A stretch of DNA of 59,293 nucleotides, taken from Pseudomonas syringae. Lineage in GTDB: Bacteria > Pseudomonadota > Gammaproteobacteria > Pseudomonadales > Pseudomonadaceae. The notes below the pieces were generated by a model. The model was given only the letters and a program-made list of their open reading frames with translations. It did no database searches and was not told where the DNA came from. Positions 1 to 8,121 of the stretch are shown here, piece by piece. Each line of letters starts with the position of its first letter. Within the stretch, counting starts at the first letter, position 1. Both the position numbers and the translations under genes were made by a program. Location: positions 1 to 59,293 of the forward strand of contig NZ_LGSI01000054.1 of assembly GCF_001698815.1 (NCBI RefSeq), read 5' to 3'.

Positions 1-163
1 TAAACTTGGCTCAGCAATCGTTGGTTATTTCTTTGATTTCTCGCGGAGTAACTTACGATGCTGATAATCAGTTGACTTCAGTCTGACAGCGCAAGCACCC
101 ACACGAATTGCTTGATTCAATTGTTAAAGAGCGGGTGGTTAAGATCTTTCGTCTCAACCGAGG
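1..163 (-). other. 16S rRNA operon leader (rrn)
   Basis: Read on the minus strand, this stretch matches the leader that precedes 16S rRNA genes in Pseudomonas as I recall it: a boxA-like GCTCTTTAACAA followed by a conserved tract ending near the left edge. The 16S gene itself would start a few tens of bases beyond position 1, so it is not in the window. Short open frames here are spurious. Confidence 0.85.
121..132 (-). promoter_or_regulatory. boxA antitermination element of the rRNA operon
   Basis: The minus strand reads GCTCTTTAACAA, nearly identical to the E. coli rrn boxA core (TGCTCTTTAACA). In rRNA leaders boxA RNA is bound by NusB/NusE and makes the polymerase resistant to Rho. It lies about 37 bases downstream of the proximal promoter's -10 box. 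Confidence 0.85.
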
Positions 164-168
164 CGCGC

Positions 169-196
169 ATTCTACAGCAGCACCCGTTACTGTCAA
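169..196 (-). promoter_or_regulatory. rRNA operon promoter, proximal
   Basis: On the minus strand there is TTGACA (191-196), a 16-base spacer and TAGAAT (169-174), followed by a GC-rich discriminator (GCGCGCC) typical of promoters under stringent control by ppGpp/DksA. It directly precedes the boxA-containing leader. Confidence 0.85.
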
Positions 197-287
197 GCGG
201 TTATTTTCCGAAGCTTTCAAAGTTTCCTTTGCAACTTCAACCACTTGCGCTTCGATCAACTTCACGTTGCTCGTTAGCGGGAGGCGA

Positions 288-315
288 ATTCTACAGCGTT
301 ACAACCTGCTGTCAA
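288..315 (-). promoter_or_regulatory. rRNA operon promoter, middle
   Basis: On the minus strand there is TTGACA (310-315), a 16-base spacer and TAGAAT (288-293), with a C-rich discriminator (TCGCCTCCC) behind it. The boxes and spacer are the same as in the proximal promoter, about 119 bases upstream, which suggests a duplicated promoter module. Confidence 0.8.
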
Positions 316-432
316 CCACCTTTTTTCACCGCTTTCGATCAACTCATCGAAACCTCTTCCTCGCCAATCAAACCGGCTAACTACTTGATTACCAAGGAGT
401 TTTCCGTTTCATCTGCTCCGGAAGAGGTGCGA

Positions 433-460
433 ATTATAGACAGATTCGAGAGGCCGTCAA
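433..460 (-). promoter_or_regulatory. rRNA operon promoter, distal
   Basis: On the minus strand there is TTGACG (455-460), a 16-base spacer and a perfect TATAAT (433-438). It has the same geometry as the two downstream promoters. An AT-rich stretch further upstream (about 500-575) could act as an UP element; that is inference. Confidence 0.75.
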
Positions 461-535
461 CCGTTAATTTGAACTTTCTGGAAAAAGGCATTTCAGCCTC
501 GCTTTAGAACCTCTTCTATATAAGAAGAAAATCGT

Positions 536-557
536 ATTGAGCAATATATTGCTCAAT
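536..557. promoter_or_regulatory. perfect 22-bp palindrome, possible operator of rhtA
   Basis: Two 11-base arms (ATTGAGCAATA and its exact reverse complement) abut without a spacer, 66 bases upstream of the rhtA start and upstream of the distal rrn promoter. No T-run follows, so a terminator is unlikely. A dimeric repressor or activator site is the natural reading; the protein is unknown. Confidence 0.45.
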
Positions 558-623
558 AGCTAGTTATTAAGCATCATGTCGTCCATTGCACCACCTGCCC
601 GATGACCGTGGACCCGATCTCCA

Positions 624-1511
624 ATGAACAACGATGCTCGCAAGCTTTCTTCCATCCTTTTCCCGATTGGGTTGTTACTGATTGCCATGGCATCCATACA
701 AACGGGTGCCTCCCTGGCCAAGAGCCTCTTTCCTATAGTGGGGGCTCAGGGGACCACGACGCTAAGGCTCGTGTTCGCGAGCGTGATTCTCCTACTCACC
801 CTACGGCCCTGGCGTGCGCGCTTCACTGCCAAATCCCTACGTACGATCTTCATTTACGGTATCGCGCTGGGTGGCATGAACTTCCTCTTCTATATGTCAC
901 TGCGCAGCGTGCCCCTGGGTATCGCCGTTGCGCTCGAATTCACTGGCCCGCTTGCAGTTGCACTGTATTCGTCACGCAAGGCGATCGACTTCGTCTGGAT
1001 TGCGTTGGCTGCCACCGGCCTGCTACTGCTCATTCCCATGGGCGAAACCAGCGCGAACCTCGACCTGACGGGGGTTGTCTACGCCTTGGGCGCCGGGGTT
1101 TGCTGGGCTGCCTACATCCTGTTCGGCCAAAAGGCCGGGGAAGACAACGGCATTCAGACCGCAGCGCTAGGCGTATTGATTGCTGCGATATTCATCGCCC
1201 CCATCGGAATGGTGCACGCAGGTACTGCGCTGCTCGATATTGCATTGATACCGACCGCCATTGGCGTGGCGATTCTATCGACCGCCCTGCCCTACAGCCT
1301 GGAAATGGTCGCGCTCACGCGTATGCCTGCACGAACGTTCGGCACCCTGGCCAGTATCGAACCGGTGTTTGGCGCTTTATCCGGGATGCTTTTCCTGCAT
1401 GAAAACCTGACACTTCTGCAGTGGCTGGCGATCGCCGCGATCATCCTGGCTTCAGCCGGCGCGACACTCACTTCCCAACGAGAAACATCGCAACTGGTGC
1501 CAGCCGATTGA
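624..1511 (+). CDS. rhtA: threonine/homoserine exporter RhtA (EamA/DMT family)
   Basis: This 295-residue inner-membrane protein belongs to the drug/metabolite transporter superfamily and has about ten hydrophobic segments in two EamA repeats. It matches E. coli RhtA closely as I recall it, including the stretches MASIQTGASLAKSLFP, VPLGIAVALEFTGPLAVAL and ILSTALPYSLEM, and is of the same length. RhtA exports threonine, homoserine and related amino acids. The start follows the hydrophilic stretch typical of the family. The gene stands alone, divergent from the rRNA operon, with a perfect palindrome upstream that may control it. The substrate is inferred from the E. coli protein. Confidence 0.88.
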   Translation: MNNDARKLSSILFPIGLLLIAMASIQTGASLAKSLFPIVGAQGTTTLRLVFASVILLLTLRPWRARFTAKSLRTIFIYGIALGGMNFLFYMSLRSVPLGIAVALEFTGPLAVALYSSRKAIDFVWIALAATGLLLLIPMGETSANLDLTGVVYALGAGVCWAAYILFGQKAGEDNGIQTAALGVLIAAIFIAPIGMVHAGTALLDIALIPTAIGVAILSTALPYSLEMVALTRMPARTFGTLASIEPVFGALSGMLFLHENLTLLQWLAIAAIILASAGATLTSQRETSQLVPAD

Positions 1512-1690
1512 CGGATGTTTTGCCTGAAAATGAGATGTTGCTAGCATTTGTAACGTCGTTGAGCCATGTTTAGCGCCAGGCGATGCTCTTATCTGGATTG
1601 CAATCCAGGCAGGGCAGTACGCCGCCTTGTAGCAAGCTACTGAATTCAGGCTGGGCGCCGCTTCTGGTCGATGCTCAGGTAAGGAAGGGA

Positions 1691-1984
1691 ATGAAACACA
1701 TTTTTATAGTGTTGGCGCTCTTGATAGCTACGGGATGCGCGGCAACATCAAAACCGGTCAAACAGACCAAGCGCGGAATTCACATCAACTGTTCCGGCCT
1801 GTCTTCTTCGTGGGAAAAATGCTACGAAATGGCAACCAGCTCCTGCGTTTCGCAGAACTACCGGATCATCGCCAAATCCGGTGACGCAGCAGAAGAGCCC
1901 GGCGACTATCCCTTCGGGCTCAATCCAGCCGGCTATACCAGCCGCAGCATGATCATCGTTTGCAAGAAACCGGCAAACCCCTAG
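1691..1984 (+). CDS. small hypothetical lipoprotein
   Basis: This is a 97-residue protein of unknown function. The chosen ATG at 1691 has an AAGGAAGG ribosome site directly upstream and gives a clean lipoprotein signal: a short basic start, a hydrophobic core and a lipobox ending at Cys (LIATGC). The mature part holds four further cysteines spread over about 75 residues, compatible with disulfides in the periplasm. An upstream start at 1583 would add about 36 residues without any signal and is rejected. The gene converges on the aminopeptidase gene. I do not recognise the family. Confidence 0.7.
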   Translation: MKHIFIVLALLIATGCAATSKPVKQTKRGIHINCSGLSSSWEKCYEMATSSCVSQNYRIIAKSGDAAEEPGDYPFGLNPAGYTSRSMIIVCKKPANP

Positions 1985-2042
1985 CCGCAGGACTGCCGGT
2001 CCAAGTGCGCCTTGGCCCGCTGCCAAAGCGCAGGAACTCCCG

Positions 2043-3851
2043 TCAGATCCTGGCAGTGCGAGTGCTCAGCCATTCCAGAGCAGCGCCTTGCAACAAAGGC
2101 GTCAAACGTTCCCGTACCTCGGCGTGGTAATCATTGAGCCACGCACGCTCATCCTCGGCTAACAAGGCGATATCCAGGCATCGAGTGTCGATAGGGCACA
2201 AAGTCAGCGTTTCAAACTTCAGAAACTCTCCGAATTCAGTCTTGCCCGCCTCGCGGTTGATCACCAGGTTTTCAATCCGAACCCCCCACCGACCTGGGCG
2301 ATATGTGCCCGGTTCGATTGAAGTGATCATGCCTGCGAGCATCGCGGTTTGCGGCGTAGTCGGCGCCTGATAGGCAATGACTTGCGGACCTTCATGAACA
2401 TTCAGGAAGTAGCCCACGCCATGTCCAGTGCCATGACCGTAATTGACACCGCCCGCCCAGATAGGCGCACGAGCAATGGAATCCAGCAGAGGTGACAGGA
2501 TTCCTTGCGGGAAATGCGCGCGGGACAAAGCAATCACACCTTTCAACACCCGGGTACAGTCCTGCTTCTGCTCGGCAGAGGGCGTACCGACCGGCACCAT
2601 GCGTGTGATGTCAGTAGTACCGCCCAGGTACTGACCGCCCGAATCGATCAACAACAAGCCGTCGCCTTCGATCTGCGCAAATGCTTCCTCGGTGGCCCGG
2701 TAATGCGGCATAGCGCCATTGGCGTTGAATCCGGCGATGGTGGCAAAGCTGGCAGAGACATAACCCGGACGCCGCTGACGCGCCTGACCGAGTTTTTCGT
2801 CAATGGTCAACTCGCTGACCGGTTCGTGGCCCAGGGCCGAATCCAGCCAGGTGAAAAACTCGCACAGCGCCGCACCATCCTGCTCCATTGCCTGACGAAT
2901 ATGCTGGGTGTCTGTTTCGGTTTTCTGCGATTTGAACAGGGTGGTCGGGTTCAAGCCTTCGACGAAAGCGACTTCACTGTCCAGGTAATCGAGCAGCCCA
3001 CAGGTCACCCGTGCGGGGTCGATCAACAGGCGAGCGTCCTTGGGGACTGCGCGTAACGCTGCGCCGATCTGCGTATATTCCAGCAAGGTGACACCATCTG
3101 ACTCCAGGCTTTGGCGGATGCCTGCCTCGACCTTGGTGGAGTCAATAAAAAGACTGATGCTGTTGGGGCCAATCAACGCAAAGGAAATGAACACCGGGTT
3201 GTAGGAAACATCAGCGCCACGCAGGTTGAACAACCATGCGATGTCATCCAGCGTTGCAAGAAAATGCCAGTCAGCACCCCGCTCTGCCATGACCTTGCGC
3301 AGTCGAGTGAGTTTTTCGCCGCGGGCCACCGACGCCTGTGGTGGTAAATGCTCGTAGATCAGGTTGGTTGGCAATGCCGGGCGGTCTTCCCACAGTTCCG
3401 TCAGCAAGTCCAGATCGGTACGCAGTCGGGCACCCCGATCATAGAGTTTGCTGGCCAGGGTTCGTGAGGAGGCCACGGCCAGCACTGCGCCATCCACAGC
3501 AACGACGGTTTCAGCCTTGGCTTGCTCGGCCAGCCACTCCAACGGCCCCTGCTGACCTGGAACCAGCTTCACCAACTGGATGCCGCTGCCTGCCAGCTCT
3601 TTAGTTGCCTGTTCCCAGTAGCGGCTATCGGCCCAAAGACCTGCGAAGTCCTGAGTGACGATCAGCGTGCCTACGGATCCATGAAAGCCGGACAGCCATT
3701 GCCTACCCTGCCAATAGCCCGGCAGGTATTCGGACAGATGCGGGTCAGCCGAAGGCACCAGATAAGCATCGATTCGCTCGCGGCTCATCAATGCCCGTGT
3801 TTGTGCCAAACGTTGCGACACCACACCGCTGGTTGTCGATTGCATAGTCAT
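2043..3851 (-). CDS. pepP: Xaa-Pro aminopeptidase (M24B, three-domain type)
   Basis: A 602-residue metallopeptidase of the M24B family that removes an N-terminal residue preceding proline. Its size and layout, two creatinase-like N-terminal domains plus a C-terminal pita-bread domain, fit the long three-domain aminopeptidase P type rather than the roughly 440-residue E. coli PepP. The dinuclear metal site is visible: the LLIDSG and TTDITR aspartates, the GHGTGHGVG histidine, the SIEPG glutamate and the final ENL glutamate. An AGGAGA ribosome site precedes the ATG at 3851. It probably acts in the cytoplasm in peptide turnover. The symbol is by family and not certain. Confidence 0.85.
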   Translation of the reverse strand: MTMQSTTSGVVSQRLAQTRALMSRERIDAYLVPSADPHLSEYLPGYWQGRQWLSGFHGSVGTLIVTQDFAGLWADSRYWEQATKELAGSGIQLVKLVPGQQGPLEWLAEQAKAETVVAVDGAVLAVASSRTLASKLYDRGARLRTDLDLLTELWEDRPALPTNLIYEHLPPQASVARGEKLTRLRKVMAERGADWHFLATLDDIAWLFNLRGADVSYNPVFISFALIGPNSISLFIDSTKVEAGIRQSLESDGVTLLEYTQIGAALRAVPKDARLLIDPARVTCGLLDYLDSEVAFVEGLNPTTLFKSQKTETDTQHIRQAMEQDGAALCEFFTWLDSALGHEPVSELTIDEKLGQARQRRPGYVSASFATIAGFNANGAMPHYRATEEAFAQIEGDGLLLIDSGGQYLGGTTDITRMVPVGTPSAEQKQDCTRVLKGVIALSRAHFPQGILSPLLDSIARAPIWAGGVNYGHGTGHGVGYFLNVHEGPQVIAYQAPTTPQTAMLAGMITSIEPGTYRPGRWGVRIENLVINREAGKTEFGEFLKFETLTLCPIDTRCLDIALLAEDERAWLNDYHAEVRERLTPLLQGAALEWLSTRTARI

Positions 3852-3908
3852 GGATTCTCCTGCTGTCCCGAAAAGTGATCGCTATCGGGGCAGATAATGG
3901 AGCACCAC

Positions 3909-5087
3909 TCAATACTGAGCAACCGCCCAGAACGCAGGCTGCACGAGGGAGGCCCGGATCAAACCGGCCGCATGATCGATATCCTGCTCACTGGTAAAGC
4001 GACCGAGACTCAGGCGGATGGTCTGACTGGCGGCTTGTGCGTCATACCCCAGGGCAAGCAGAACATGGGACGGCGTGTTCTTGGCCGAATTACATGCGGA
4101 GGTGGAGGAAAACGCCAGACCGTGACCCAGCGCCGAGATATCCAGGTCACTGTTGGTGAAGGTCAGGCTCAAGGTATGAGCAATGCGCTCGGTACGACTG
4201 CCATTGAAGTGCAGACCTGACACATCGGCCAGCAACTCACGCAACCGCAGGTTCAAACGCTGGATATGGGCAACTTCTTCTTCGAATAACTCTGCGGCCA
4301 ACGCGAATGCTGCACCCATCCCGGCGATCTGGTGAGTAGCCAGAGTGCCGGAGCGCAACCCGCATTCATGACCGCCGCCGTGAATCTGCGCAAGTACACG
4401 TTGCTCGGCACGAGGGCCGACATACAGCGCGCCGATACCTTTGGGACCGTAAACCTTGTGGGCCGAGAATGACATCAAGTCAACTGCCAGCCCGGACAGA
4501 TCAATCCCGACCTTGCCCGCCCCTTGCGCCGCATCAACGTGGAACAAAGCACCGTGATCGCGCACCCGTTTGCCGATTCCGGCGATGTCATTGAGCGTGC
4601 CCAGTTCGTTGTTGACCAGCATCAACGACACCAGAAAGGTATCCGGACGCAGTGCGGCTGCCACAGCATCAGCAGTGATCAGACCATCTGCATCAGGCGC
4701 CAGCAGCGTTACGTCGAAACCCTGATCCTGCAGTTGCTGCGCGGTATCGAGGATCGCCTTGTGTTCAATCTGGCTGGTGATGATGTGGCCGCGCGTCTGA
4801 CCGTTGCGCTGCGCATGGGACTGCGCGACACCCTTGAGCGCCAGGTTGTTTGATTCAGTTGCGCCGGACGTCCAGATGATTTGGGCAGCCTCAGCGCCGA
4901 CGAGTCCTGCAACCTGTTGCCGAGCCAGTTCGACGGCTGACCGGGCATTCTGCCCATAGGTATGCGAGCTGGACGCCGGGTTGCCGAAATTGCCGGACAT
5001 GCCCAGGCACTGGACCATTACCTGAATGACACGCTCATCGACAGGAGTGGTAGCCGCGTAGTCAAAATACAGCGCAATATTTTTCAT
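3909..5087 (-). CDS. cysteine desulfurase (NifS/IscS-like, PLP)
   Basis: This 392-residue class V aminotransferase-fold enzyme is predicted to take sulfur from cysteine, giving alanine and an enzyme persulfide. The PLP lysine is K211 in SFSAHKVYGPKG, the substrate region GATESNN is present near residue 75, and the catalytic cysteine is C332 in SSTSACNSAKNTPSHVL, the long-loop (group I) position. No iscU, iscR, hscA or fdx lies beside it, so it is a stand-alone paralogue rather than the housekeeping Isc enzyme. It sits 57 bases upstream of pepP on the same strand and may be co-transcribed. Its sulfur acceptor is unknown. Confidence 0.85.
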   Translation of the reverse strand: MKNIALYFDYAATTPVDERVIQVMVQCLGMSGNFGNPASSSHTYGQNARSAVELARQQVAGLVGAEAAQIIWTSGATESNNLALKGVAQSHAQRNGQTRGHIITSQIEHKAILDTAQQLQDQGFDVTLLAPDADGLITADAVAAALRPDTFLVSLMLVNNELGTLNDIAGIGKRVRDHGALFHVDAAQGAGKVGIDLSGLAVDLMSFSAHKVYGPKGIGALYVGPRAEQRVLAQIHGGGHECGLRSGTLATHQIAGMGAAFALAAELFEEEVAHIQRLNLRLRELLADVSGLHFNGSRTERIAHTLSLTFTNSDLDISALGHGLAFSSTSACNSAKNTPSHVLLALGYDAQAASQTIRLSLGRFTSEQDIDHAAGLIRASLVQPAFWAVAQY

Positions 5088-5417
5088 AAGGTCACTCTAA
5101 AATGCGCAGCCCGGAACACAGGCTGTTGTCGCTAGTGGTATCCCTGGCTCATTCGCAATCTGCGAGGCCAGGATCTGAGGCCATGGGGTGATGATGCACC
5201 AAAACCATTAGATCAAAAAATTATTAATTATTATTTATATATTCTATCAAGGAATATAAGGACACAACCTTGCGCGGGTTCAGTCAGTAAGGACGATATG
5301 AAGCACATCAGGAAATGTCCTACCGTTACAGATACGAAGCACATTCCATGCCCGCCAGCCTCCGGTTGACTGCCCGTGTGCGCCCTTTACAGGTATGAGA
5401 GAGCCAGAAGTCTGAAG

Positions 5418-5443
5418 CCGTCACGTATTACCGACGGTTTTTT
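5418..5443 (+). terminator. weak hairpin with T-run in the leader
   Basis: A 5-bp stem (CCGTC/GACGG) with a 10-base loop is followed by six T residues. The stem is short, so termination would be inefficient. It lies upstream of the candidate promoter and may be a decayed terminator. Confidence 0.3.
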
Positions 5444-5738
5444 ATAAATGCATCGAACGAGTGTTAAATGGATCTCCAGACACACTCATTTGAACATGAA
5501 GTGCCAATACTGCATTTGTACGGCACTCGTTGACGCACTTGGCGACTAACTTCTGGCGTTAATAAAACGACTTATCCCAGGCAACAAGCCGTTAAGCGCC
5601 TCACTGTAAATGTGTCCAAAAAACGTCGTCGCACCGTAGCAGTGCACGTGATGTTTTTTTGACTCCCATATAATTCAATAAGTTACGGAATATTTGTAAC
5701 CGCTTATCAAAAATTTAACAGAAACTTGACGAAATAAT

Positions 5739-5769
5739 TTGACAGAAAGCCCGTCCCCATCGATATATA
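5739..5769 (+). promoter_or_regulatory. candidate sigma-70 promoter of the polysaccharide operon
   Basis: A perfect TTGACA (5739-5744) is followed by AT-rich GATATATA at 5762-5769, which gives a -10-like hexamer with a 17- to 19-base spacer. A second TTGACG lies 13 bases upstream. Transcription from here would produce a leader of roughly 370 bases containing both ops-like sites. The -10 match is imperfect, so this is tentative. Confidence 0.35.
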
Positions 5770-5824
5770 TGCCTGTCAAACATTTCCCAGCCAGTGCAGC
5801 GTCGCCCCAGAGCGATACGCCGGA

Positions 5825-5926
5825 ATGTTCGACCGATACACCACTTGTTCTGCCCAAGACGTTAGTTATTACTACGGCGAGTTATTTGCGTCGGTGGGCG
5901 TCTTTCGTCTGATGGAAACTGAATAA
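5825..5926 (+). CDS. possible leader micro-ORF (33 codons)
   Basis: An ATG frame of 33 codons plus stop lies between the candidate promoter and the first ops-like site. Its product would have a tyrosine run (SYYYGELF) and an acidic end. No clear ribosome site precedes it, and I recognise no family. It may be chance; if translated it could couple translation to the antitermination events just downstream. Confidence 0.2.
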   Translation: MFDRYTTCSAQDVSYYYGELFASVGVFRLMETE

Positions 5927-5947
5927 ATTGCTGAGTTTGCTCGGTAT

Positions 5948-5959
5948 GGCGGTAGCTTG
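5948..5959 (+). promoter_or_regulatory. ops-like element 1 (RfaH recruitment site)
   Basis: The sequence GGCGGTAGCTTG matches the ops core GGCGGTAGNNTG used by RfaH in enterobacteria, where a paused polymerase exposes the non-template strand to RfaH. It lies 186 bases before the first gene of an operon that itself encodes an RfaH-type protein at 14082. Confidence 0.65.
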
Positions 5960-6049
5960 GCGTGATGCTTTGCTCCGCCAGATAACAAGTTCATTCAAGC
6001 ACTTACATGCCTGTAGTCGATTTCAACCAGTCCGGATGTCCAGGATTTG

Positions 6050-6061
6050 GGCGGTAGCGTG
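6050..6061 (+). promoter_or_regulatory. ops-like element 2 (RfaH recruitment site)
   Basis: The sequence GGCGGTAGCGTG is identical to the E. coli ops core as I recall it (GGCGGTAGCGTG). It lies 102 bases after the first copy and 84 bases before the first gene. It is preceded by CCAGGATTTG, loosely resembling the CCAGG that precedes ops in JUMPstart sequences. Confidence 0.75.
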
Positions 6062-6144
6062 GCTGCAAGGGCGCCATTTGAGATGAATAAAACAGGCCCG
6101 CCGATACGGTGAGCCCTTTACTTCGGACCCACAGGGTGTGAGTC

Positions 6145-6933
6145 ATGCCATTTTCATTGCATATGAATGATCAGCAAGTAGAGCAATTGGCGGCAGAAAT
6201 AAACGCCAATGGCTTTGCTCGGTTGCGCAACGTGATCAGCCAACCTGAATTGCAACAACTGCGCGGCTTTACGGACGCGCACGCACAGCTGCATTACGGC
6301 GAATATTTTGCCTACCACGGCGAGAAGGCACTGTCGCAAAGTTTGCTTGGCAGCATCTGGGGCAATCCTGACTTCAAACAGCTGGTCGGCGCCCTGTACC
6401 GGCAAGCGACTCACCAGGAGTCGGCAAGTGATCGAATCTTCCCGGTGCTGCGTTGCGTGCAAGGCAATCAGGGACAGAAAGAGTCCAACTGCTTTCACTT
6501 TGACGCCAGCCTCGTAACCGCCCTGGTGCCGATATTCATTCCCACCGAAGGCAGTGATCGCGGCGACCTGATGGTGTTTCCCAATCTGCGCAAGGTACGC
6601 ACCAGCGTACTGCTGAACGTGATTGAAAAGGCGCTGGTCCAGAACCGCTTCACACGCAAGTTGATGACGCTGGCCATAGATCGCGGCTGGCTCAAGCCTC
6701 AGACAATTCCGCTGGTCCCAGGCGATATCTACCTGTTCTGGGGCTATCGCTCATTACACGCCAATAAGGCGTGCGGCGTCGGCGTCAAGCGGGCGACTGC
6801 GATCTTTCATTTCGGCGATCCTCATGCGGGCAGTCTGGCCACCCGGCTGATTCTGCAATTCAACCAGCGTCGCGCACGTCGGGTCAGCGACAAGACCGGC
6901 ACTCAGCCTCCGAAATCGACCCTCGGCCAGTAA
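6145..6933 (+). CDS. phytanoyl-CoA dioxygenase-like protein of the EPS operon
   Basis: This 262-residue soluble protein looks like a member of the PhyH-type Fe(II)/2-oxoglutarate oxygenases. A possible facial triad is H118-x-D120 (in CFHFD) and H205 (in GYRSLHANK), with R216 a candidate 2-oxoglutarate binder about ten residues later. The order and spacing fit the double-stranded beta-helix fold. It is the first gene after the two ops-like sites and 66 bases before the aminotransferase, so it may hydroxylate a sugar precursor or acyl/amino substituent of the polysaccharide. The substrate is not known, and the family call rests on motif spacing only. Confidence 0.6.
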   Translation: MPFSLHMNDQQVEQLAAEINANGFARLRNVISQPELQQLRGFTDAHAQLHYGEYFAYHGEKALSQSLLGSIWGNPDFKQLVGALYRQATHQESASDRIFPVLRCVQGNQGQKESNCFHFDASLVTALVPIFIPTEGSDRGDLMVFPNLRKVRTSVLLNVIEKALVQNRFTRKLMTLAIDRGWLKPQTIPLVPGDIYLFWGYRSLHANKACGVGVKRATAIFHFGDPHAGSLATRLILQFNQRRARRVSDKTGTQPPKSTLGQ

Positions 6934-6999
6934 CCAGGGCCGCAACCAACTTCAGGGCATTTGCAGTTCCCGCGTTCAACGTTAGACATGGAGGCTTCG

Positions 7000-8121
7000 A
7001 TGATCAACGTAACCAAAACCTACCTGGGCGATATCGGCAAGTTCAAGACCTACATAGAAGGCATTTATGCACGGGGTTGGTTGACCAATCACGGGCCGCT
7101 GGTAACGGAGCTGGAAGATCGTCTCAAGGATTATCTGGGCGTCAAACACATCATTCTCACCAACAACGGCACACTTGCCCTGCAAGTCGCCTATCGCGCC
7201 TTGAACCTGAGCGGCAGCGCCGTGACCACGCCCTTCAGTTTCGTCGCGACCAGCAGCTCGTTGCAGTGGGAAGGCATCCGGCCGATCTTTGCCGATATCG
7301 ACGCCAGCACCTGGAACATCTCCCCGGATCACATTGAAAGCCGCATCGAGCCAGACACTTCAGCCATCGTCGGCACGCATGTGTTTGGTAATCCATGCGC
7401 CGTCGAACGTATCGAGGAAATTGCTCGCAGGCGTAACCTGAAAGTCGTCTACGACGGTGCCCATGCCTTCGCCGTGCGGCATGCCGGACAGTCTGTTCTT
7501 AACTGGGGTGATGTCAGCACCTTGAGCTTTCACGCCACCAAGCTGTTTCACACAGTCGAAGGCGGCGCGATCATCACCAACGATGATGAAATAGCCAAGC
7601 GTGCCTACCTGCTGTGCAACTTCGGAATTGCCGACGTCGACAAGATCGACGGTATCGGCATCAACGCCAAGCTCAATGAGTTCTCTGCGGCCATGGGCCT
7701 GTGTGTACTCGATGACATCGAGAACATTCTTGAAGAGCGCGCCGAAATTGCCTACCGCTACACCTCGCGACTGGAAAACTACCTGGACCTGCAACAGGCA
7801 GAAGCCAACAGCCAGCTCAACCACAGCTATTACCCGGTGGGCTTGCGGGACGAGCAGCAACTGCTGCGTGTGCGTGCCGCACTCAACAACCGGGATATCA
7901 ATCCGCGCCGGTACTTCTACCCATCGCTGGATACCCTCGAATATCTGCAGCCGCAGATCCCGCAAACCGAATCCCGGTCCTTGAGTGAGCGCGTGCTATG
8001 CCTGCCGATTTATCCCGGCCTGCAACGCGCTGATCAGGACAAGGTGATCAACACCATCATCGACGAATGCAGCTTCAGCAACGCCCATTACCAAAGCCCT
8101 GTGCTCGCTCAGGTCATCTAG
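7000..8121 (+). CDS. DegT/DnrJ/EryC1-family sugar aminotransferase
   Basis: A 373-residue PLP enzyme that should aminate a nucleotide-bound keto-deoxy sugar. The PLP lysine is K181 in LSFHATKLFHTVEGGA and the cofactor aspartate lies in the YDGAHAF motif near residue 152, both hallmarks of the DegT family. The start at 7000 is chosen because GGAGG lies five bases upstream; in-frame starts at 6961 (TTG) and 6988 are less well placed. No gene making its keto-sugar substrate (4,6-dehydratase, isomerase) lies in the operon, so that must come from elsewhere. It suggests that the polymer contains an amino-deoxy sugar such as a 3- or 4-amino-6-deoxyhexose; the exact sugar is not predictable. Confidence 0.85.
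   Translation: MINVTKTYLGDIGKFKTYIEGIYARGWLTNHGPLVTELEDRLKDYLGVKHIILTNNGTLALQVAYRALNLSGSAVTTPFSFVATSSSLQWEGIRPIFADIDASTWNISPDHIESRIEPDTSAIVGTHVFGNPCAVERIEEIARRRNLKVVYDGAHAFAVRHAGQSVLNWGDVSTLSFHATKLFHTVEGGAIITNDDEIAKRAYLLCNFGIADVDKIDGIGINAKLNEFSAAMGLCVLDDIENILEERAEIAYRYTSRLENYLDLQQAEANSQLNHSYYPVGLRDEQQLLRVRAALNNRDINPRRYFYPSLDTLEYLQPQIPQTESRSLSERVLCLPIYPGLQRADQDKVINTIIDECSFSNAHYQSPVLAQVI

Larger units (their letters stand above)
5088..6144. other. long leader region of the polysaccharide operon
   Basis: About 1,060 bases carry no convincing gene. The stretch holds AT-rich DNA at 5200-5265, a weak hairpin with a T-run at 5418-5443, a possible sigma-70 promoter near 5739-5769, a 33-codon open frame at 5825-5926 and two ops-like elements at 5948-5959 and 6050-6061. 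Base composition is lower in GC than the flanking genes. It looks like the regulatory front end of the operon starting at 6145. Confidence 0.6.

Noticed and set aside
108..507. Open frames of 90 and 131 codons in the rRNA promoter region
   Set aside because: The region is explained by three promoters, boxA and the 16S leader on the other strand.
5298..5369. 23-codon frame with an AAGGA site in the polysaccharide leader
   Set aside because: Too short, Pro/Cys-rich with no family resemblance, and upstream of the likely promoter; a ribosome-site-like AAGGA alone is weak evidence.
5675..5857. 60-codon open frame on the minus strand in the polysaccharide leader
   Set aside because: No ribosome site, no recognisable product, and it covers the promoter candidate for the plus-strand operon.
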